64,000 nt of DNA from Obelidium mucronatum (Eukaryota > Chytridiomycota > Chytridiomycetes > Chytridiales > Chytriomycetaceae). Below, piece by piece: positions 33,212 through 42,059 of this stretch. The DNA lies in contig JAIVFH010000021.1 of assembly GCA_025765595.1 (NCBI GenBank), forward strand, positions 310,001 through 374,000, given 5' to 3'. The notes beneath the pieces were generated by a model. That model saw nothing but the letters and a program-made list of their open reading frames with translations, made no database searches and was not told where the DNA came from. The first letter of the stretch is position 1; each line of letters starts with the position of its first letter. The position numbers and the translations under genes are program-made.

Positions 33212-34275
33212 TTACAATTGATTCAAAACGAATTTACAAAACTTTTCGACGCGTTGCTTGTTTGCGGCATCCCAGGGAGTCTCGTAGAGTTTGCATTTCT
33301 TCACCAACCCCTTCACTGTTCCTTTTGACCCAAAGCCAAATGAGATAGAATGAGATAGTCATAGCATCCATGACCGTGGCGGTTCATTTCAAGGACCTGA
33401 TTCGCACACCGAATTGCACTCTCATAGTCCTGGTCATAGAATCTCGTCACAGACATCAAAGACAAAATAAGTGCAATTGAAGCACCGTCATCGGGGTGTA
33501 AATAAGCAAGAGCGTCCACCAGGAATCGATGAGCCTGTTCATATTTTCTCAGCCGTATGCACGCTTTGGCTGCAACCTGGCGAACAACGCAAGATACATA
33601 ATCGACGCCGTTTACAGAAAGAACACCCACAGCAGTTGAAATCACTTCTTCGTATTTGCCTTCCAACAATAGCAAGTCAACCCACATTACTTTCACGTCT
33701 CTTTCTTCAGCAAGTCCTTCCACTTTGACAATCTCCTCGCGGGCGAGCTTGCAGTACAACTGAATTCTTGCTTGCGTCACTGAATAGACTGGATCTTCTG
33801 CGGTCATTGGCACGCCCACACTTAGATCCAAGCTGTTTGCTCGATAGATAAACATGACTGCTTTTTGGTAAACAAACTCAGTAAAGTCCCCTCCCTTCAC
33901 TAAAGCCCGACACACTGGACACGAGTTTCGGATTTTGCCAGCAACGCCAGCATTGGATCTCTCAAGCTGATTCAGACACGGCCCACAAAACACGTGGTTA
34001 CAACCAAGAGCAACGGGAGACTGTGGGGGATCCAAGCAAATTGCACAAATATCTTCGGCTTGCTCGACACCTTTTTCCAAGAGAGTTTTGCGGAAAGCTG
34101 CTTCGTCACATGACTTTTGTCGGTGTGTTGCGGTTTCGTTGCAGGTTTGCTTGTGTTTTGATTTCCAAGCAGCTTTCTGACAGTTTTGCGAGCAGTAGAA
34201 AGCGCATTGGCATTTTGAACAACGAAGGAGAGTGGCGGCTGGTTGGTGGCAATGGTCACAGGTTGGGTCAAGCAT
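33212..34275 (-). CDS. MYND and RING zinc-finger protein with TPR-like C-terminus
   Basis: The ATG at 34275 begins a MYND finger (residues 5-45: CDHC...CSKCQCAFYC...C...HKQTC), followed by a C3HC4 RING (about 77-125: CAICLDPP...CNHVFCGPC...CPVCRAL). Residues 140-310 form helical, Sel1/TPR-like repeats (KYEEVISTAVGVL, KYEQAHRFLVDALAYL, DYESAIRCANQVL). The frame stops early at 33313, but the next-frame sequence GLVKKCKLYETPWDAANKQ, ending NQL at 33212, matches the end of the neighbouring copy. One base is therefore missing near 33315. It is probably an E3 ubiquitin ligase. No introns. Confidence 0.72.
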
Positions 34276-34312
34276 TTGAAGTAAGGATATTTATTGGTTC
34301 AAAAGAAATATT

Positions 34313-34968
34313 CTACAGTTGATTCAATACAGATTCACAAAACTTCTCCACGCGTTGTTTGTTTGAAGCATCCCAAGGTGTCTCGTAGAGTTTACATTGC
34401 TTCACCAAACCCTCCACGTGTTCTTTATGACCCAAAGCCAAAAAAACTGCATCCTCTCTTGCATCACTGAATAAAGCGGATCGTCTTCAGTCATTGGCAG
34501 TCCAACAGTTGGGTTCAGTCGGTTTGCACGTTGGAGAAACGTGGCGGCCTTTTTGTATACAAACTGTGGAAAGTTGCCTTACTTCACTGGGGCCCGACAC
34601 GTTGGACAAGATTTTTCCATTCGAGCTTCATTATCGACGACAATAATAAAGCTCTGGAACTGAGTCAAACAAGAACCGCAAAACACGTGTTTACAAGCCA
34701 GGGCCACACGAGACAGTGGCGGATCCAAGCAAATTGCACAAGTATCTTCGGATTGCTCCACAGTTTTTTCTAAAAGAGTGCTGCGGAGGTCGGCTTCGTC
34801 TGATGATTTTGCGAGTTGCGATGCAAATGCGTGACAGAATTGTTTGTGTTCGGATTTCCACGCGGCTTTTTGGCATTTTGGAGAGCAGTAAAACGCGCAT
34901 TTACACTTTGAGCAACGAAGCAGAGCTGCGCCTGGCTGGCGGCAATGGTCGCAGGTTGGGTCGAGCAT
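34313..34968 (-). pseudogene. duplicate of the MYND-RING gene with stop codon and internal deletion
   Basis: The MYND and RING fingers are intact (ATG at 34968; CDHC, CAICLDPPLSRVALAC, CPTCRAPVK). An in-frame TAA follows at about 34580 where copy 1 has GGA. Homology then resumes (QFVYKKAATF...SVMQERMQF), jumps over about 130 residues of the TPR-like region, and rejoins at ALGHKEHVEGLVKQCKLYE, ending NQL at 34313. A deletion of this size cannot be a sequencing slip. The truncated MYND-RING protein could still be made. Confidence 0.75.
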
Positions 34969-35159
34969 TTTTGATTTTTTTATTACTGTGGTATAAGAAT
35001 GTACATTTATTTATGAAATAACCGAGCCCGTGGCTCCCCCCCACTCATAGTGAGTCACCAAATAAAGTATAATTTTTTGACTGGGTGAACCTTTTTGGTT
35101 TTCGGACAACTGCAAGAGACTTCTATTTTCATCAATTGGACGTTTTAGATCCAGAGTGA

Positions 35160-35354
35160 CAACAGCCAGTTGGTAGCCCCAGCAACAAGCGTCTTGCGCA
35201 TTCTACAGAAAGTAATAGGGCAAAAGGTGGTAAATTGATGAAGGTTGATGCCGAAGGTGATGATGATATTGTGGCTACGCCCAAGAAAAGAGTTTTGCCC
35301 TGTGGAATATGCAGTGCGACAAACCATAATCAAAAAACATGCCCAAACAGATAA
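35160..35354 (+). pseudogene. short remnant with a CCHC zinc knuckle
   Basis: After an in-frame TGA at 35157 a 64-codon stretch stays open and ends KKRVLPCGICSATNHNQKTC followed by PNR and stop. The C-x2-C-x4-H-x4-C spacing is a canonical zinc knuckle, as found at the C-terminus of MULE/FAR1-type transposases and of retroelement Gag proteins. No ATG or upstream enzyme domain is left here. It is likely a gene or transposon fragment. Confidence 0.45.
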
Positions 35355-35564
35355 CAGTGATTCAGTGAAACGGCATTGTGAGTTTTATTTGACGTGGCCA
35401 CTACTCTTTCCACTTTTTCCTCCTTTTTTGTTAAAAATCAAAATAAATTCTGATTCTGAAGTTGCAGACATCGTAAGGATATCTCTTTATAGGTCTTCAT
35501 AAAAGGGTTTTGATTATTCCCAGTGTTTAATGACCGAGACGCGACAGACGTGACAGAGACCGAT

Positions 35565-35875
35565 GGAAAGGGGTGAAATCATCAACCCACCTACGGCGAT
35601 CAAGCAAATACGACTCAAAGCGAGTGCCATACATTTCGGTGACTTTGCGAGGAGAAGGGGGTTGTATCTTTGAACCCACCTATGCCTGAGCAGATGTTGC
35701 TGGAATCACCTGTCATTCGGTGCATCTGTGACGAGAAGGGGGTTGTAATTATCGAACCCACCTACGCTCAAGCAGATGTCGGCTCGAATCGCGTGCCCGT
35801 TTTGTGCATCTGTGACGAGAAGGGGGTTGAAGTCATCGAACCCACCTATGCTCAAGCAGCTGTAGTTCGCATCCC
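35565..35875 (+). repeat. ~84-nt tandem repeat, about three units
   Basis: Units share CGAACCCACCTA(T/C)GCTCAAGCAG and GTGCATCTGTGACGAGAAGGGGGTTG, spaced about 80-90 nt. The two right-hand units are open in one frame and repeat CICDEKGV..IEPTYAQA. There is no ATG before them. This is either a coding minisatellite of a lost gene or a non-coding satellite. Confidence 0.6.
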
Positions 35876-36002
35876 TCAAAATGAATCCAACAAACAATGA
35901 TATTTTCCTAGCAGTGTACTTTAACAATAGCAGTGTACTTTAACAAGAGGGTTTTATTAACATTTTCGTTCACACAGTCCTTACAAGGTTTATATGCATC
36001 GG

Positions 36003-36145
36003 ACATGGGGGGAGCCCGATGGGGGGAGCCGTATAACACAGCTCTCCTGATGCCTCAAAACGGCTCCCGGGGAGCCGTAGACACTTTGGGCTCCCCGTGA
36101 CTCATTATGACAGGGGGGAGCCGCGGGCTCCCGGGGAGCCCGATT
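36003..36145. repeat. cluster of GGCTCC/GGAGCC palindromes
   Basis: The motif GGGGAGCC or its complement occurs about seven times in 140 nt. At 36061-36077 and 36123-36142 the two orientations meet as GGCTCC-CGG-GGAGCC, a 6-bp stem with a 3-nt loop, extended by flanking base pairs. It lies just downstream of the aldehyde dehydrogenase stop and is far more GC-rich than its surroundings. It has the same geometry as the intronic mini-hairpins at 55 and 57-62 kb. Confidence 0.7.
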
Positions 36146-36166
36146 GGAATTTCCTTTATTTATTTT

Positions 36167-37874
36167 TTAATATTTCATGTGCACAGATTTAGTGGCTGAG
36201 AATTCATTCATCGCCTCTAACCCGCATTCTTTTCCGTATCCTACGAAGTTGCGTTTAACAGATTAATTAAAACCATTTGACTTACCGCTTCCTTTGATAC
36301 CACCAAGCGGCAAGTAAGGTGGAGTATCGTTATAAGTATTTACCCACTGCATATCGACGAAGTCAGTGCTCATTTACAACTAGTTTCGCGTTTCGACTTA
36401 CCACAAAACCAGCCTTGAGTCCATGCACTGCGATATTCGCCTCTTTCAAGCTGTCCGTGAAAACTCCAGCAGCTAAACCATAACGGACTCTATTCGCTCT
36501 TTCAACAGCTTCCTCCATTGTTTTGAATGGTCTCAAGATGGCCAAGACAGGCCCAAAGACTTCCTCCTGTGCAAGCGAATCATGATCTCCCACATTTGAT
36601 ACAATGGTGGGTTCAATGAAATAACCGCGACTTCCAAGCCTCGAGCCTCCATAGTCCAACTTGCCACCACGTTGTACAGCCGCTTGAATAACATCCAGAA
36701 TCCGCAAACAGGCCACCTCATCCACAACTGGGCCCACTCGAGTACTTTCCTGCAGCGGATCCCCCACTCTCAACTCCCGTGTCTTGTTTCTCAAAATTTC
36801 TAGCACGGCATCATACACAGATTCATGCACCAATAATCTCGATCCTGCGCAGCAGTTCTGTCCAGCATTCGAAAAGGCAGCATCAACATCGTGAGAAACA
36901 GCCCTTTCAAGATCAGGTGCGTCCTTATGAATAATAATTGAATTTTTGCCGCCCAACTCGAGTGTTGCTTTTCGAGGATATGGATATGCAAGACTTGATG
37001 CAACTTTGGAGCCAGCGATTGTGGAGCCAGTAAAACTTATTTTATGAATTCCGTCGTGTTTGCATAAAAGAGAGCCAATAGTTTGGTCTCCGAGAAGAAC
37101 ATTGATGACGCCGGGAGGAAAGTATGGTTTTGCAAGAGATGCGAGGATGAGTGTTGAGAAGGGGGTTTGTGGGGATGGTTTAAGAATGACCGTGTTTCCG
37201 GAAGCGAGAGCAGGCGCTAGTTTCCAAGATGCAAGGACTGATTTTAGTTTAGTTTTACTTGCTGTCAGATCTGCTCCTGCTAAGGGAATTTAGCTACTTA
37301 CGCAGCGGATAGTTGAAACTGGTGATTAATCCACATACTCCAATCGGCTCGCGTCGGGTAAAAGAGTTATGTGTTGGTAATTGTGCAAAGGAACGGCCAT
37401 GGTTCTTGTCAGCGGCACCTGCAAAGAATCTGAAGCATTCAACACTGGCATCCACATCAAACTAATAACCAGAGTTTATGTCTCAATGAAAACAATGGCT
37501 ATAACCTCTCACCTTCGAGTCAGCGATCGGTTTTCCAACAATAGCTTCGCTAAAGCCAAGGAGGTCCTTGTCTCGTTCTATTGTCTCAGCTAAAACAAGC
37601 AGAGCGTCTCTAGGTTGAATTAATAAATACTCTAGTTTTGGAGTTGCGTAAGATACCTTCGCATAGCACCAGACCATGAAGCCCAATCACCCTCAAAAGC
37701 GCAAGTTGCATGCTGAACAGCTTCATCAACCAACAAAGGAGTTGCATCAAAAGTTTCTAACAATATTTGCGAGTTGCTTGGATTGGTAAGTACTCTGCTT
37801 GGAGCTGAGTTTACAGAACCAACGAATGCATTGTTGACGAAACTTGAACGAAAAGGAAGCAGCCGATTTATCAT
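36167..37874 (-). CDS. NAD(P)+-dependent aldehyde dehydrogenase
   Basis: The ATG at 37874 starts a basic, Asn/Ser-rich leader that could target mitochondria, followed by TPLLVDEAVQHAT. The Rossmann part includes LITSFNYPL and SFTGSTIAGSKV. The general base Glu is in KATLELGGKN and the nucleophile Cys in NAGQNCCAGSR. EEVFGPVLAI and, in the last exons, WVNTYND, PLGGIKGSG and YGKECGLEAMNEFSATKSV are all standard ALDH motifs. Introns interrupt it near 37620-37660, 37463-37515, 37240-37300, 36347-36402 and 36241-36286. The motif pattern suits a betaine/gamma-aminobutyraldehyde or succinate-semialdehyde type; the substrate is not decided. The stop is TAA at 36167. Confidence 0.85.
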
Positions 37875-37961
37875 AAAGATATTATTTTAAGTTATTAGTT
37901 ATTATTTATTCTATATTAATGCTTTTAAACGATATATGCGAAAGATAATTATGGCTGAGTA

Positions 37962-38825
37962 TTACGTTCTCCAGAACATGAACCAAGTTTTTAGCACTGG
38001 AGTTAGCGAGAGAACAAATATGGGATTTAGAACCATATCAGATGCAAATAGTATCGAACCGATCCCGTCGAGCCAAGAGGGCATTGCGTCCCGTCCTGAT
38101 GTAAGCAACACAATTCCGCCAATTCCCCAAGGAACATAACAGACGAATAAACTACCACACATTAAAACACAACCCCGTAGCAACCTTCGCTCCGTCAAAA
38201 TTTTAAACTCCGTTTGTTCCTCCTCACTCTGGGCAAGTGTGGCCACAGATTCCAAAATCATGGTTGAGTATTTGTAAGCAAAGTAATAAACCCCTCCCAT
38301 AACCGCCCCGACTACGATCCCGTAGAACCTTAAATGCAGAGTAGTCACAAAATACTTCCTCGTCTCTTCTGGCATTGTCGATTCGTAAACTGTCCAAATC
38401 ACAGTCGACAGAATCACTGCCAAACAACCACCCCACGCAGTATACACAGCCATATTCTTGATTCGCTCTCGAAAGGGGTGGATAATGAACAATCGTTCCA
38501 GCGAGAGTAGCAAATGAGTCAGAAACAAGATCTCGTAAAGGATAATTGAAGTGCTCCTTTCGCCATCAAGCCACAGCCAGCGGGTGGCTTCCTTGTCAAT
38601 CAATGCAGCAATGATCCCAGAGCCCCGCATGAGAGAAAGTATTAAGCATTGGATGGTAAGCGACCGCATGAGTTGGTTCAATCTAGAGGCTTTGAGACCA
38701 AGCGCATGGCGGCACTGGTGGTATCCAATAAGGACCACAAGATTGAGGATTATTCCAAGGATACTGATTGGCAGCAGTACAGTGTAGACAATGATTTGGT
38801 AAACAGATAACCCAGATAAGCCCAT
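37962..38825 (-). CDS. rhodopsin-like (class A) seven-TM receptor
   Basis: An intronless frame from ATG 38825 gives 287 residues with seven hydrophobic helices. TM1 has ILNLVVLIGY (an Asn like N1.50). The end of TM3 reads LSLERLFIIHPF, which matches the class A (D/E)RY...I.HP pattern. TM6 has SLFVCYVPWG, a CWxP-like motif, and TM7 reads DMVLNPIFVL, an NPxxY-like motif. Loops are short and the N-terminus is only about 8 residues. Most fungal GPCRs belong to other classes, so this is notable. Ligand unknown; it would signal through heterotrimeric G proteins at the plasma membrane. Confidence 0.66.
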   Translation of the reverse strand: MGLSGLSVYQIIVYTVLLPISILGIILNLVVLIGYHQCRHALGLKASRLNQLMRSLTIQCLILSLMRGSGIIAALIDKEATRWLWLDGERSTSIILYEILFLTHLLLSLERLFIIHPFRERIKNMAVYTAWGGCLAVILSTVIWTVYESTMPEETRKYFVTTLHLRFYGIVVGAVMGGVYYFAYKYSTMILESVATLAQSEEEQTEFKILTERRLLRGCVLMCGSLFVCYVPWGIGGIVLLTSGRDAMPSWLDGIGSILFASDMVLNPIFVLSLTPVLKTWFMFWRT

Positions 38826-39016
38826 GTAATAAAATATTATTAATGGAAAGTATTTTAGCAAAAAGCCACACCAACCGGTAAGACTAGGTTAAGAAAGTCT
38901 TAGGATTCATGATCGTCGCTTTCAGCACCGTTCTTCTATCGTCAGACGGCATGTTTTAATCAATCTGTTTTTCATTTGAGCTCTTAAAAAATCAATCAAA
39001 ACTTGAAACCTCAAGA

Positions 39017-39709
39017 ATGGATTCCGCACTCTCCAACACCCTTCAACCCGGAGGCTGCTTAACAGTAGCAACGGGACAACTTAATCCAGCCACCGGAGCA
39101 GTCAACATCACCATGGTATCTCTGCCACAAATCAGACCAATCAAAACGGATGGCACCTCCACCAACTTTACGTACCCAGGGCTAGATCTAACAATTCTCC
39201 ACTTCTGGGGGAAAAAACCACCAGCAGACCGAAGCTGCACAGTCCTTGAATACGCAACTCAAGATTCCTTGCGTCCCAATTTGGTGTCTCCATACCGAGC
39301 CATCGAAATTGCTGATATCAAACCCGAGGGGGTGCTCTACAGCTTTGAGTTCTCGTATACTGTGGGATGCCCTTCGTATCCAAGCACAGTTGGGGATGGT
39401 AGCTTTTATCTTCAGATCTACGGACAAAGCCACACAAAAAAATCCAGTGATGTTGCGAAGTGGAATCCAATTCCTTTTTCGATTGATTTTCCATTGCTTG
39501 AGATAAATGGTACCGCTGATGCGCTTGTGAGTGTTATTAAGGGTAGCGATATTGGGCAGAATGGAGCGAAGCTTGTTCTCGAATGCCCACGCGCTGTAAC
39601 GACAACTACAACGACTACCGCACTCCCGTCCAAAACTTCCGAAGCATTCGGATTTAAGTCGTTTTGGGCTGCTTTATTTTTAGGCCTCCTTCTTGTGACA
39701 ATCATTTGA
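39017..39709 (+). CDS. Cys-containing surface-type protein with C-terminal hydrophobic tail (paralog 1)
   Basis: An intact frame of 230 residues. Conserved with the gene at 40598: LQPGGCLTV at the start, LDLTILHFWG, and the central TVGCPSYP block followed by Y.Q..GQS. Residues about 198-210 are a Thr run, and the last 18 residues are hydrophobic (WAALFLGLLLVTII), as in a GPI-anchor signal or a tail anchor. No signal peptide is present at this ATG; an upstream mini-exon (near 38909, MIVAFSTVLLS) could supply one through an intron ending CTCAAG. Family not recognised. Confidence 0.55.
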   Translation: MDSALSNTLQPGGCLTVATGQLNPATGAVNITMVSLPQIRPIKTDGTSTNFTYPGLDLTILHFWGKKPPADRSCTVLEYATQDSLRPNLVSPYRAIEIADIKPEGVLYSFEFSYTVGCPSYPSTVGDGSFYLQIYGQSHTKKSSDVAKWNPIPFSIDFPLLEINGTADALVSVIKGSDIGQNGAKLVLECPRAVTTTTTTTALPSKTSEAFGFKSFWAALFLGLLLVTII

Positions 39710-40153
39710 ATGTCGTGTGAAACAAATAAACAATGACAATTTGAAGTGTAGCTTCCTTGATGGTGCTGTATTAGATTCAAGGTGGTTGTGGCAACAGTGC
39801 GCTCTTTGTTCGTATGTCACAGGCCTGAATGAGCACTTAAAAATGGGCACTTAAAAACACTGTTTACTAATCCTGAAAGCACGAACGATGAAAACTATCA
39901 GGAAGAAGATAACTGCGTGTTAAATAATTGAATCAATGTCGAATTTCGTCGAAGTGCTTGCATCCCGCTGATGGCACAACTAGAGACCAACTTAAATTCC
40001 AACCAAGCACTTGTATTCAATCACGTGCACTTGCATCGCGTTTTCCGTGGCGTTTTTAAGAAATTCGAGTGCTTAAAATGCCGAAATGGTATAAAAACAC
40101 GTACATTTTCCTTCTCGCAACACCCAAAAACTAACCATCCAAAAAAAATAACC
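39710..40153. promoter_or_regulatory. intergenic region with repeated GCACTT/AAGTGC motifs and a TATA box
   Basis: GCACTTAAAA, GCACTTGTATTC, GCACTTGCATC and GAGTGCTTAAAATG occur repeatedly between 39833 and 40080. A TATA box (TATAAAAAC at 40090) lies 64 nt upstream of the small secreted protein ATG. The same AAGTGCTT is present just before the ATG at 40598. This suggests shared regulation of the two downstream genes. Confidence 0.4.
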
Positions 40154-40417
40154 ATGAAGATCACTTCCGTTCTCGCTGTCTCTATTGCCATGATCATGGG
40201 TGGTCAGTTTTTGACGACCTCGTCTTGATGTGCATCAATTATTCTGTCATTATTCATCCAAAATTTAGTTGCTGCTGCCCCAGCTCCAGCTCCAGTTGCC
40301 GCCCCAGCTCCCATCAAGATCTGCTGCAACGTTTGCTGGGAAGGTTGTGCCTTGGGATACAGCAGATGCAAGCAATTGTGTAACGGTTGCAGCAATGCAC
40401 CAAGCTGTGACAATTGA
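40154..40417 (+). CDS. small secreted cysteine-rich protein (65 residues)
   Basis: Two exons, 40154..40202 and 40269..40417, with a 66-nt GT-AG intron that splits a Val codon. The protein has a signal peptide (MKITSVLAVSIAMIMGVAA), an Ala/Pro spacer (PAPAPVAAPAPI) and a 30-residue domain with eight cysteines spaced CC-x2-C-x3-C-x6-C-x3-C-x2-C-x5-C, ending in a TGA at 40415. A TATA box sits 64 nt upstream. Cys spacing resembles no family I can name; such proteins are often wall-associated, antimicrobial or effector-like. It lies between the two paralogous surface-type genes. Confidence 0.68.
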
Positions 40418-40597
40418 AGGAAGGGTACTTTATTGTAGTGGCTGTGAAAAGTTGGTCTGGAATTTGAAGTTTTGAACAAAGATGCGGAAAGGAATAAAGA
40501 CTCGACTTCTGCTTTGATATTGTAGCTCTTCTTGATGAAATATTCGTACGATAAGTAAGTCAAAAAATTGTCAGTTACTTTTTAAGTGCTTTCAAAA

Positions 40598-41381
40598 ATG
40601 AACAGAACTTTAGCTCCCGGTGGCTGCCTCAACATTGCATTTGGAAGTATCGATGCTTCTGCCGGCCCCGTCAATTTTACTCTGGGATCAGTGCCTGTAC
40701 TCATCGACGCCACTGTATCGAATGGCACAACGACATTTACATTCCCTGATTTCACATCTACTCTCACTGTCATGCACTTCTGGTCAAACAACTTCTCTAA
40801 TGCGAGTCTGTCGCAGTTCTCTAATACCCCGTGTACAGTCCCAACATACTTGAGCCCGCAAGACCTTGGCTCAGCACTCATGAAACCCTCAGACTGGAAC
40901 ATCCCCACCGTCGATATTCAAAACGGAAAAGTGTCTTACTCTGTCAGTGTCAGATATAGGGTTGGTTGTCCGTCCTATCCAAATCAAAGCGGCCGAATGG
41001 ATTACTTTGTTCAACTTTGGGGCCAGAGTAATTACGTTCAAGACGATCATGCAACAAATCATTGGAAACAGATTCCTTTCGCCTTGCCGTTTCCGAATCA
41101 AGGTTTTTTTTTGATCATCGATTGTAGATTCGGTATTGATGTCTTCAACCACTCATAATGTTCTAGGCCTCTATGCTGTCATTGGACCCAAGAATACCAC
41201 CTTTGAAGGGAGAATTGATGGAAAACTAGATGCCCAGTTGGCGTTAACATGCCCGGTTCCGATTGCTTCACCAACCACGGCCGTTTCTACCAAATTCATA
41301 ACGACTTCTGGTTCATGGACTTCGCCGTTGGCCAGAAACTTAATTACAGTCATGTTCTGTGTGTTCTTTATCCATTTATAG
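40598..41381 (+). CDS. Cys-containing surface-type protein (paralog 2)
   Basis: Exons 40598..41102 and 41167..41381 join at a Gly codon. It is paralogous to the gene at 39017: APGGCLNIAFG, LTVMHFWS, YRVGCPSYP and YFVQLWGQS. It adds several N-glycosylation-type Asn (NFSN, NTT), which argues for secretion. The end has a Thr/Ser stretch and a hydrophobic tail (LITVMFCVFFIHL), consistent with GPI anchoring. Unlike paralog 1 it has one intron. No signal peptide at this ATG. Function unknown. Confidence 0.58.
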
Positions 41382-42059
41382 ATATCGAAAAATAAAATGA
41401 CCAGAGATTGAGAGAGGTTATAGTTTCCCCTCATTCATGGAGCAATAACGGGCAAGGAACGGGCAAAAGTGTCAGTTTTGAACTTGAGTGCAAGTCAGGC
41501 GGGCAGCCAAATCACAAGCCCGACAATGAAATGAAAAATACCACAAATGAACAAGATGCTTAAATGCTTGTTCATTTATAAGACTGTCATTATGGATATT
41601 ATTGTGTAATAATGTTGTTTGTCATTACAAATTTCATGAGTATTTATCAGCATACCCCTTGAGTATCACCATTGGTTGCCACAGCAGTGAAACAGGAGAA
41701 GCGTGCCCTCTGGAGAAATAGCTTACCTGCGAAACAGTCACGGGGGGCACGAATGGGATTTTTCCACACTTTTTTTTGAGGCACAGATAGCGTGATAACT
41801 CTTGCTGCCAGCGTCTGCTGCAGTTGCCCAGCTCGGTGTTCGATGGCGCGTAATTTCGTGATCAAGAATGCTTGATTTGCACCGCTGCAAACCGAGGACA
41901 ACACGTGTAACAGTTAGCGAATTGCGTCATGGCGTGCTCGTTTCTTTGGGATTCGCACCTTTTCTCGGAAAATTTTCCAGTTTCAAGACGCAAAATAGCT
42001 ATTTATAGGCAATAGTAAGTCAGGCCAAAAAAAGAACCCGCCACCAAAAAGCTGCGAAA
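41382..42059. other. 678-nt region upstream of the H+-ATPase
   Basis: It should contain the H+-ATPase promoter. A minus-strand stretch, 41647-41904, is open and bounded by a possible acceptor (GTTTGCAG) and donor (GCAGGTAAGC), but has no ATG in frame and no family match. Not annotated as a gene. Confidence 0.3.

Noticed and set aside
35160..35354. Zinc-knuckle remnant as an intact transposon
   Set aside because: No transposase, reverse transcriptase, terminal repeats or target duplications were found nearby.
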